A DNA stretch of 64,000 bases from the NCBI RefSeq assembly GCF_000744455.1, contig NZ_JQLY01000001.1, positions 1,116,001-1,180,000 on the forward strand, given 5' to 3'. The stretch's first letter is position 1. Each line of letters starts with the position of its first letter. Under the pieces are notes generated by a model, which was not told where the DNA came from, searched no databases, and saw only the letters and a program-made list of their open reading frames with translations. Position numbers and translations under genes: made by a program. Origin of the DNA: Methanobacterium sp. SMA-27. GTDB lineage: Archaea; Methanobacteriota; Methanobacteria; Methanobacteriales; Methanobacteriaceae. This document shows, piece by piece, positions 57,895 through 64,000 of this stretch.

Positions 57895-57996
57895 AAGGGA
57901 TCAATTACAGGTAAATAATTGATAATTATTAATATTTTTTTCTTTAGCAAATTAGCAAAAAAAACTATCATTATAAAAAAAAGGAGGGGTTTGAAA

Positions 57997-59129
57997 ATGA
58001 ATTTTGATACACGATCTATACATGCCGGGAGAAAGCCAGACCCTATTACAGGGGCGATATCCACTTCCATATGTCAAACATCAACGTTTGCATTTGAAGA
58101 CTATAACCAACCTGGAGACTACGACTACTCTAGAACGGGTAATCCGACTAGAAATGCTCTAGAAGAGGCCATTGCAAGCCTAGAAGGAGGAAACAAAGGA
58201 TTTGCTTTTTAAGTGGAATGGCTGCAGTATCAACTGCTATACACCTATTAAGAGCTGGTGACCATGCAATTGTAGGTGATGATATTTATGGTGGTACACA
58301 CAGACTTTTCAACGAAATAATGACCAAATATGGAATTGAATTCACATTCCTTAGAATGGATTCAAGGGAGAAAATTGAAGATGCAATCCAACCCAATACT
58401 AAAATGCTCTGGATTGAAACACCATCAAATCCACTTCTGAACATCACAGACCTTGAAATGATTGCAAATGTAGCACATGAAAACAAACTTTTAACAGTTG
58501 CAGATAACACATTTCCAAGCCCATACTTTCTAAGACCTATAGAGTATGGAATGGATCTTGTACTCCACTCAACTACTAAATACATCAATGGCCACAGCGA
58601 TGTTATAGGAGGTGCAATAGTCACTACAACAGATGAACTTGCAGATGATGTGCATTTCTTATTAAATGGAATGGGAAGCAATGCTGCTCCATTTGACTCA
58701 TGGCTTATACTCAGAGGTCTTAAAACTTTGCCACTCAGAATGAAAAAACATGCAGAGAATGCAATGATTATAGCTGAATTTTTAAGCGAACATCCCAAGG
58801 TATCAGAAGTTTTCTATCCTGGACTAACATCACATCCAGGTTATGAAATAGCTAAAAAACAGATGGATGGATATGGAGGGGTTGTATCATTTAAACTCAA
58901 GTCAGATGTTGCTAAATTTATAAGGGGACTGGATCTCTTTTGTCTAGCAGAATCTCTTGGAGGCGCTGATTCACTTGTTGAACACGCTGCAACCATGAGT
59001 CATGCTTCAATGAATGAATCTGCTCGTGTTAAAGCAGGTATTACAGACGATGTGATCCGACTTTCCATTGGTCTTGAGGATTATTCAGATTTAATAGAAG
59101 ATCTTGCACACAGCCTTGATGCTTCATGA
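57997..59129 (+). pseudogene. Cystathionine gamma-synthase/lyase-like PLP enzyme, single-base frameshift
   Basis: Two frames form one Cys/Met-metabolism PLP enzyme of about 377 residues. The first (ATG after AGGAGGGG) reads MNFDTRSIHAGRKPDPITGA to EGGNKGFAF and stops at TAA 58210-58212. The second continues LSGMAAVSTAIHLLRAGDHA onward, with YGGTHRLF, ETPSNPLL, the PLP lysine in HSTTKYINGHSDVIGG and RLSIGLEDYSDLIEDL at the end. The break lies in a run of five T (58206-58210); six would restore FAFLSGMAA. It could also be a -1 slippery site (TTT then TTA). Both parts look fully conserved, so the gene is either freshly broken, recoded, or a base is missing. Preceded by the sulfur-type palindrome. 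Confidence 0.8.
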
Positions 59130-59131
59130 TA

Positions 59132-59157
59132 CATGGAGGGTTTTTTCAAACCCCCTA
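59132..59157 (+). terminator. Hairpin terminator after the cystathionine synthase-like gene
   Basis: Two bases after the stop, GGGTTT (59138-59143) can pair with AAACCC (59148-59153) across a short TTTC loop, with further G and C on both sides. A perfect hairpin of this kind is unusual for this AT-rich sequence, so it probably ends the transcript before the next promoter. Confidence 0.5.
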
Positions 59158-59195
59158 CACATTTAAAGTTGTTTTAGGTCTTGTTTGAATCAAAA

Positions 59196-59231
59196 ACTTT
59201 ATATGTAACGATAGTTATATAACAATTGTTA
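59196..59231 (+). promoter_or_regulatory. Promoter and 26-bp operator-like palindrome of the thiS-thiI unit
   Basis: TATA box (CTTTATATG, about 59197-59205) directly adjoins the palindrome at 59206-59231: left half TAACGATAGTTAT, right half ATAACAATTGTTA. It is identical to the copy at 57869 except at position eight (A for T). The expected transcript start lies at its downstream edge. Shared placement and sequence suggest one regulator controls both genes. Confidence 0.6.
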
Positions 59232-59260
59232 ATTAATGTTTTTAAAAAATATTAATATTA

Positions 59261-59470
59261 TTGGTTGTGAAGTTCTTGGAAATAAAATATTCAGAAGGAC
59301 ACATTGAAAGTTTGGATATAAACCAAATATCCGTTGAGGAACTATTAAAAAATCTAGGCATCGATCCTTTAGAAGTTATTGTAAAAAGAAATGATTCAAT
59401 AATTCTTGATCAAGAAATACTAGAAAATACTGATATTATACAAATTATAAGGGTTATTCACGGTAGTTAA
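59261..59470 (+). CDS. ThiS/MoaD-like ubiquitin-fold protein ending in Gly-Ser
   Basis: About 69 residues with the beta-grasp pattern: KFLEIKYSEGHIESLDI, SVEELLKNLGIDPLEVIVKR, then ILENTDIIQIIRVIHGS. ThiS and MoaD carry sulfur on a C-terminal Gly-Gly; here the last two residues are Gly-Ser, which would not be activated in the usual way unless altered. Start is TTG, or GTG two codons later; neither has a clear ribosome binding site. Placed after the sulfur palindrome and before thiI, so a sulfur-carrier role in tRNA or thiazole sulfur transfer is likely. Confidence 0.75.
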   Translation: MVVKFLEIKYSEGHIESLDINQISVEELLKNLGIDPLEVIVKRNDSIILDQEILENTDIIQIIRVIHGS

Positions 59471-59504
59471 AATAAAAGTTAGCCAATAAATAAAATAATT
59501 TTAT

Positions 59505-59553
59505 AATTGTTGTTAAATTCAAAGATAGAATAAACAAATTTAAAACAACAATT
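59505..59553. promoter_or_regulatory. Inverted repeat upstream of thiI
   Basis: AATTGTTGTT (59505-59514) and AACAACAATT (59544-59553) are perfect 10-bp inverted repeats around a 29-base spacer, between the ThiS-like gene and thiI. The arms contain the same TTGTT/AACAA elements as the 26-bp palindromes. It may be a looser second operator, or an RNA hairpin. Confidence 0.3.
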
Positions 59554-59570
59554 AACAATGGAGTTTAAAC

Positions 59571-60731
59571 ATGGATAAAAATAGGCCAATAATAGTAAGA
59601 TACGGCGAAATCGGAGTTAAAAGTCCTGTAGTCCGAAAGAGATTTGAAAAAAAATTAATATCAAACATTAAAAAGTTGATCGACTGTAAAATAACCATAA
59701 ACCAGGGCAGAATATTTCTTTTTTCTGATGATCAAGCTAAAGCAATGGAATCTCTCAAAAAAATATTCGGAGTAGTATCCTTCAGTCCAACAATCTCTAC
59801 AGAAACAAATCACGACCTAATCAAAAAAACTGTTCAAGATTATGTTAAAGATCTAATTGAAAAAGGTGAGTTTGACCCTCTAAAACCTTTTGCAGTTAAA
59901 TGCAGAAGAGTTGGAACCCATGACTTTTCAAGCAGGGAAATGGCAGGATTCTGTGGTGCTGCAGTAATAGAAGTAACAAATGCACCTGTAGACCTTTCAA
60001 ACCCAGAATTCAGACTGTTTATCGAAGTTAGAGATGATAAAACTTATATATTCCATGAAAAAATAAAGGGGCCAGGCGGACTACCAATAGGTACACAGGG
60101 AAGAATGATTGCATTGGTATCAGGCGGTATAGATTCCCCAGTTGCAACATATCTCATGATGAAAAGGGGATGTGACATAACCATAGTAAACTTCAACAAC
60201 CACCCTTTAACTTCAGGATCCAATGAAAAAATAATCAAAATATACCAAAAACTTAAAGAATATTCATCAGGTTCCGAAATAAAGCTTTACCAAGTTAACT
60301 ACGGTGATTTTCTTAAAAAATGTATGGAAGATGCACCACCTCGCATGACTTGTGTGCTATGTAAAAGTGGAATGTATCAGATTGCTGAAAAGATTGCAAA
60401 AACTGAGAAAGCATTAGCAATAATTGATGGAAGCAGTGTGGGACAGGTTGCATCACAAACACTACCCAACATACTTGCAACACGCTACTCAACATCCATG
60501 CCAGTACTCAGCCCACTTATAGGACTTGATAAGACAGAAATTTCAGAGATGGCAGAAAAAATAGGCACCTTTGAAATATCCATATTACCCGATGGAGGAT
60601 GTGGTGCAGCTCCAAAACACCCTGAAACTAATGCTGTTCTTGAAAAAGTTCTAGAAGTCCAAGATAAAATCGAAATGGAAAAAGAACTGGAAAAAGTCTT
60701 ATCAACACTCAACGATATCGCAGTGGAATAG
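59571..60731 (+). CDS. thiI: tRNA 4-thiouridine synthetase ThiI (no rhodanese domain)
   Basis: 386 residues: N-terminal ferredoxin-like and THUMP domains (RPIIVRYGEIGVKSPVVRKR onward; PFAVKCRRVGTHDFSS), then a PP-loop ATPase (LVSGGIDSPVATYLMMKRG, SGG motif about 178). It thiolates U8 of tRNA. Bacterial ThiI has an extra rhodanese domain; here the protein ends after the PP-loop domain, as in archaea. The cysteines TCVLCKSGMYQ (CxxC) and PDGGCGAAPKHPE match the three-Cys arrangement reported to hold an Fe-S cluster in methanogen ThiI. Follows the ThiS-like gene by 100 bases; ATG preceded by CAATGGAG. Confidence 0.94.
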   Translation: MDKNRPIIVRYGEIGVKSPVVRKRFEKKLISNIKKLIDCKITINQGRIFLFSDDQAKAMESLKKIFGVVSFSPTISTETNHDLIKKTVQDYVKDLIEKGEFDPLKPFAVKCRRVGTHDFSSREMAGFCGAAVIEVTNAPVDLSNPEFRLFIEVRDDKTYIFHEKIKGPGGLPIGTQGRMIALVSGGIDSPVATYLMMKRGCDITIVNFNNHPLTSGSNEKIIKIYQKLKEYSSGSEIKLYQVNYGDFLKKCMEDAPPRMTCVLCKSGMYQIAEKIAKTEKALAIIDGSSVGQVASQTLPNILATRYSTSMPVLSPLIGLDKTEISEMAEKIGTFEISILPDGGCGAAPKHPETNAVLEKVLEVQDKIEMEKELEKVLSTLNDIAVE

Positions 60732-60813
60732 TAATATTATTGAATTTTGAGTAATTTCAATACTTTTCAGCTTCATTTATTAAAAAAAATTTTTATGAGG
60801 AGGATATAAAAAA

Positions 60814-61638
60814 ATGGCTATATTTTCAAAAGTATCAGAAAAAGATGTAACAAAGGCAATTGTATCAGAATTTGCAGATGAATTTCTTGAGTACGTGGAA
60901 AGTGATGTTATAATAGTTGGAGCAGGACCTAGTGGCCTGATAGCAGCTAAAAGACTGGCAGAAAAAGGTGTTAAAGTTCTTCTCGTAGAAAGTAACAACT
61001 ATCTTGGAGGAGGATTCTGGATTGGCGGATACCTTATGAACAAATTAACGGTTCGTGAACCAGGTCAAAGAATACTTGATGAAATTGGAGTTCCCTATAA
61101 AAAGGTCCAGGAAGGACTTTATGTTGCAGATGGACCACATGCATGTTCAAAACTCATAGGTGCTGCAATGGATGCTGGTGCAAAGGTAATTAACATGACC
61201 AAATTTGATGATATTGTTATGCGAAAGGATAGAGTTGGTGGAGTAGTTATTAACTGGACACCAGTATCTGCACTTCCAAGAGCAATAACATGCGTTGACC
61301 CGGTTGCACTTGAATCTAAGATAGTTGTCGATGCAACAGGTCACGATGCGGTTGTTGTCAAATCACTTGAACAACGTGGTCTTGTTGAAATAGCAGGATT
61401 TGAAGGCATGTGGGTTGAAAAATCAGAAGATGCTGTGGTTGATAAAACCAGCGAAGTTTACCCTGGTGTATTTGTCACTGGAATGGCCGTTGCAACAACC
61501 TATGGAAGCACAAGAATGGGACCTACCTTTGGTGGTATGTTACTCTCAGGTGAAAAAGTTGCAGAACTAATCATAGTCCAGTTAAAAGTTGATGTTTCAG
61601 CTGAGTCTGAAACTGGAAAAATAAAGGGATCCAGGTAA
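60814..61638 (+). CDS. thi4: Thi4-family thiazole synthase with Cys at the sulfur-donor position
   Basis: 274 residues. An N-terminal Rossmann NAD-binding motif ([20 protein letters not shown]), [12 protein letters not shown] and [12 protein letters not shown] match archaeal/eukaryotic Thi4, which makes the thiamine thiazole ring from NAD, glycine and sulfur. In the segment [15 protein letters not shown] the Cys160 aligns with the sulfur-donating cysteine of suicidal yeast Thi4, whereas the methanogen enzyme from M. jannaschii is known to have a His there and to use sulfide. A GAGGAGG ribosome binding site is close to the ATG. Follows thiI by 82 bases, so thiolation and thiazole synthesis may be co-regulated. 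Confidence 0.92.
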   Translation: MAIFSKVSEKDVTKAIVSEFADEFLEYVESDVIIVGAGPSGLIAAKRLAEKGVKVLLVESNNYLGGGFWIGGYLMNKLTVREPGQRILDEIGVPYKKVQEGLYVADGPHACSKLIGAAMDAGAKVINMTKFDDIVMRKDRVGGVVINWTPVSALPRAITCVDPVALESKIVVDATGHDAVVVKSLEQRGLVEIAGFEGMWVEKSEDAVVDKTSEVYPGVFVTGMAVATTYGSTRMGPTFGGMLLSGEKVAELIIVQLKVDVSAESETGKIKGSR

Positions 61639-61778
61639 ATCAATTAAGAAATATATAATATTTTATGATAAATAGTCTAAAAAAATCTCTTACATTTAAA
61701 TATCCAGTAACATCTTAGAATGATATATTTTTTGATATATGATATTTAGCAACCTTATTAATCTGCACGAGTGTAACA

Positions 61779-62237
61779 ATGAATTCAGAGAATATTGAGC
61801 AAGAAGCCAGGGTAGTAGCTGTTTCTACCAGTCCACTTACAGGAACAAAAAAGACCAATGTAATGCAGGGGATGTTAATTGAAAACCATGGATTATTAGG
61901 TGATGCTCATGCTGAAAATGATTCTCACAGACAATTAAGTTTACTCGCAATTGAAAGTATACAAAAGATGCGAGATCTTGGTCTTGATGTTTATCCTGGT
62001 GATTTTGCAGAAAACATTACAACAGAGGGAATAATACTAAAAGAATTACAGATTGGAATCAAATTATCCATTGGAAAACAATCAGTGGTCCAGGTAACAC
62101 AGATAGGAAAGGAATGTTACAGCCCATGTGAAATTGGAAGACACGTGGGAGAGTGTATAATGCCCACTGATGGAATCTTCTGCAAGGTTTTAGAAGGTGG
62201 GAAAATAAGGGTAGGAGATGGATTACAGATTATTTGA
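61779..62237 (+). CDS. MOSC-domain protein
   Basis: 152 residues forming one MOSC domain: ARVVAVSTSPLTGTKKTNVM, GLLGDAHAENDSHRQLSLLA (conserved His/Asp), GDFAENITTEGIIL, and the cysteine-rich end IGKECYSPCEIGRHVGECIM with a strongly conserved Cys. MOSC proteins transfer sulfur to the molybdenum or tungsten cofactor or detoxify N-hydroxylated bases using a pterin cofactor. In a methanogen, sulfuration of the W/Mo cofactor of formylmethanofuran dehydrogenase or formate dehydrogenase is plausible. Its place between sulfur-transfer genes fits. Confidence 0.88.
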   Translation: MNSENIEQEARVVAVSTSPLTGTKKTNVMQGMLIENHGLLGDAHAENDSHRQLSLLAIESIQKMRDLGLDVYPGDFAENITTEGIILKELQIGIKLSIGKQSVVQVTQIGKECYSPCEIGRHVGECIMPTDGIFCKVLEGGKIRVGDGLQII

Positions 62238-62546
62238 TTAAATATGGATCTTTTTTTTCCATTTTTTTCGCTTAAATCTATTTTAATAACAAGGATCAAT
62301 CTACTTTTAGAGGAATGATTCATTTTTTGAATTACTTTAGATTAGTGGTTTATTTTAATTGATCCATAACAAATAAACAACAGTATCAAAATGGAAGAAA
62401 TATAACATAAAGAACTATAATAGAATAGTTGATTCAATTAAAATTAAAAAACAATACTCAATGAATTACATTTGTAATTTGGATGTAGTATTTTAGTGTT
62501 TAAAAAAAATTTAAGATATTTATCTTGATTATTTGGAGGAAATATA
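62238..62546. other. AT-rich gap before pdxS
   Basis: About 310 bases with no gene. The left end has T-rich runs (62248-62268) likely to terminate the MOSC transcript. The right end holds the pdxS promoter area and TTTGGAGGAAATATA, its ribosome binding site. No palindrome like those at 57869 and 59206 was found. Confidence 0.5.
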
Positions 62547-63428
62547 ATGTTACATGGAACAGAAGTTTTAAAGAAGGGATTTGCCAAGATGACTAAGGGC
62601 GGAGTAATTATGGATGTTGTGAATGCTGAACAGGCTGTTATTGCCGAAGAAGCTGGAGCTGTTTCAGTAATGGCACTTGAAAAGGTGCCTGCTGATATAC
62701 GTGCAGAAGGTGGAGTTGCAAGAATGGCTGATCCATCAAAGGTTCAGGAAATAATTGATGCTGTAAGTATTCCTGTAATGGCAAAGGCACGTATAGGTCA
62801 TTTTGTTGAAGCACAAGTACTCGAGACACTTGGTGTAGATATGATAGATGAAAGTGAGGTTCTTACACCTGCAGATGAAAAATATCACATTAACAAGAAA
62901 TTATTCACAATACCATTTGTATGTGGTGCACGTAACTTGGGCGAAGCTTTAAGGAGAATTGATGAAGGTGCAGCCATGATCCGTACCAAAGGTGAAGCAG
63001 GAACTGGAAATATTGTTGAAGCAGTAAGGCATAGCAGACAGATATCAAGTATCATAAGAGAACTTAAAGATAAAACCGAAGAAGAACTTTGGACAGTTGC
63101 TCGTGAAACAGAATCCACACTCAAACTTGTAAAAGAAACAGCCAAACTCGGAAGATTACCTGTAGTGAACTTTGCAGCAGGAGGAATTGCAACACCTGCA
63201 GATGCAGCATTAATGATGCAACTTGGATCAGACGGTGTCTTTGTTGGATCCGGAATATTCAAGTCAGAACAACCAATACTTGTTGCAAAGGCAATTGTAG
63301 AAGCTACAACCCACTTTGAAGATGCAGATATCATTACTAAGGTTTCAACAGATCTTGGTAAGGCAATGCCAGGACTTGAAATAAGTGACATACCAGAAAA
63401 CATGAAATTACAAACAAGAGGATGGTAA
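62547..63428 (+). CDS. pdxS: Pyridoxal 5'-phosphate synthase, PdxS subunit
   Basis: 293 residues. PdxS builds PLP from ribose 5-phosphate, glyceraldehyde 3-phosphate and ammonia supplied by PdxT. Nearly every conserved block is present: [40 protein letters not shown] with the substrate lysine, [39 protein letters not shown], and [20 protein letters not shown]. The pdxT partner is not in the window. PLP is needed by the PLP-dependent sulfur enzymes on both sides. A strong TTTGGAGGAAA ribosome binding site precedes ATG. Confidence 0.97.
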   Translation: MLHGTEVLKKGFAKMTKGGVIMDVVNAEQAVIAEEAGAVSVMALEKVPADIRAEGGVARMADPSKVQEIIDAVSIPVMAKARIGHFVEAQVLETLGVDMIDESEVLTPADEKYHINKKLFTIPFVCGARNLGEALRRIDEGAAMIRTKGEAGTGNIVEAVRHSRQISSIIRELKDKTEEELWTVARETESTLKLVKETAKLGRLPVVNFAAGGIATPADAALMMQLGSDGVFVGSGIFKSEQPILVAKAIVEATTHFEDADIITKVSTDLGKAMPGLEISDIPENMKLQTRGW

Positions 63429-63441
63429 GGAATATCTTACC
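63424..63441 (+). terminator. Hairpin at the end of pdxS
   Basis: GGTAAG (63424-63429) pairs with CTTACC (63436-63441) across a six-base GAATAT loop; the stop codon lies in the left arm. It may help end the transcript, although the following T run is imperfect (63457-63466). Confidence 0.35.
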
Positions 63442-63521
63442 TAATCTTACTTCAAATTTTTATTTATTTTAAATCATTTGCTCTATTTATATAGTATATT
63501 AAGTTTAATATGATGATATAA

Positions 63522-64000
63522 ATGAAATACAATTTTAAAAAACTGTGCAACAGGAAAGACACTGATTGTCTGAAATGGGATATGATGGAGCCAATATTTG
63601 GACACGATGATCTCATCCCTTTATGGGTTGCTGACATGGATTTTCCAGTTGCCAAACCAGTAACAGACGCACTTAAAAAACGTGTAGAACATCCCTTTTA
63701 TGGTTACACTCAAGCTGGATCAAGCGTGATAAATGCAGTTGTTGATCGTATGCAACGTAAATTCAACTGGAGGATTGATCCTGAATGGATAGTGTTTACC
63801 CCGGGTGTTGTTCCTGCACTACATGTTGCAATTCGTTCTATCACCCACCCTGGTGATGGAGTAATTTTACAGGAACCCACATATCATCCATTTTTTCCAG
63901 CTGTTACCAACAGCGGCTGTCAAACAGTAAATAATGGACTCAAACTAATAAACGGCAGATATGTAATGGACTATAATGGTCTTGAAGAAATATTTAAACC
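63522..64000 (+). CDS. MalY/PatB-family PLP aminotransferase (cystathionine beta-lyase-like), N-terminal fragment
   Basis: The first 159 codons are present; the gene runs off the right edge. It begins MKYNFKKLCNRKDTDCLKWD and contains PLWVADMDFPVAKPVTDALK, FYGYTQAGSSVINAVVDRMQ, IVFTPGVVPALHVAIRSITH and QEPTYHPFFPAV, the typical N-terminal half of MalY/PatB C-S lyases. These release sulfide or homocysteine from cystathionine and related thioethers. It fits the sulfur/cofactor neighbourhood. The PLP lysine lies outside the window. Confidence 0.92.
   Translation, partial: MKYNFKKLCNRKDTDCLKWDMMEPIFGHDDLIPLWVADMDFPVAKPVTDALKKRVEHPFYGYTQAGSSVINAVVDRMQRKFNWRIDPEWIVFTPGVVPALHVAIRSITHPGDGVILQEPTYHPFFPAVTNSGCQTVNNGLKLINGRYVMDYNGLEEIFK

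Noticed and set aside
57919..57996. Upstream extension of the cystathionine synthase-like gene (MIIINIFFFSKLAKK)
   Set aside because: The AGGAGGGG ribosome binding site lies inside it and points to the ATG at 57997; the family starts at that residue.
62885..63403. 172-codon minus-strand frame opposite pdxS
   Set aside because: Long antisense frames are common opposite conserved genes such as pdxS; no ribosome binding site or homology pattern.
1..64000. CRISPR arrays, insertion sequences, integrated provirus or tRNA-flanked island
   Set aside because: No regularly spaced repeats, transposase, integrase or tRNA genes were seen on reading both strands.

Overview
The window looks like chromosome from a mesophilic hydrogenotrophic methanogen of the order Methanobacteriales, probably genus Methanobacterium. 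The support is a complete Eha energy-converting [NiFe] hydrogenase operon followed by a second formyltransferase, a pseudomurein-binding/transglutaminase protein of the kind known from pseudomurein-walled archaea, archaeal primase and MetRS genes, AT-rich DNA with TATA-type promoters and GGAGGTGA-like ribosome binding sites. The species assignment is inference. I saw no tRNA, rRNA, CRISPR array, transposase or integrase.

Layout. 0-7.6 kb is housekeeping: the start of priS, priL, a DUF4013-like membrane protein, two small unknowns, then metG, a DUF530-like protein and a helix-turn-helix protein in one operon. 7.6-11.7 kb (minus strand) is a roadblock protein, a degenerate KaiC domain fused to a Ras/Arf-like GTPase, two KaiC-like ATPases and a TPR protein, which together look like an archaeal switch. 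12.3-15.5 kb holds two pilin-like proteins, several unknowns and a frameshifted small membrane protein. 15.6-35.8 kb is a surface-glycan locus with three GT2 and seven GT4 glycosyltransferases, two sugar-nucleotide dehydratase/epimerases, a lipid-glycan flippase, a DUF1616-like protein and two giant DUF2206-like membrane proteins. 36-42.9 kb has a 1403-residue multi-sensor histidine kinase, a CruF-like carotenoid protein and a secreted pseudomurein hydrolase with an exact 171-bp internal duplication.

43.2-57.8 kb is the eha operon: ehaA to ehaQ, a HAD-like EhaR, a paralogous formyl-MFR:H4MPT formyltransferase, a PfkB kinase, a further 6[4Fe-4S] polyferredoxin and a CBS-domain protein. Its products should use the ion gradient to reduce the ferredoxin needed for the first step of CO2 reduction. 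57.8-64 kb is a sulfur/cofactor region: a frameshifted cystathionine gamma-synthase-like gene, a ThiS/MoaD-like protein, ThiI, Thi4, a MOSC protein, PdxS and the start of a MalY/PatB aminotransferase.

Most interesting points: (1) a 26-bp near-palindrome, identical at 25 of 26 positions, placed just after the TATA box of both the cystathionine-synthase-like gene and the thiS-thiI unit, which suggests an undescribed sulfur regulon; (2) the roadblock/KaiC-GTPase-fusion/KaiC operon; (3) ehaQ and the pseudomurein hydrolase, whose best-placed start codon behind a good Shine-Dalgarno is ATT; (4) a perfect 16-bp palindrome over the likely eha TATA box; (5) two single-base frameshifts at homopolymers in otherwise intact genes.
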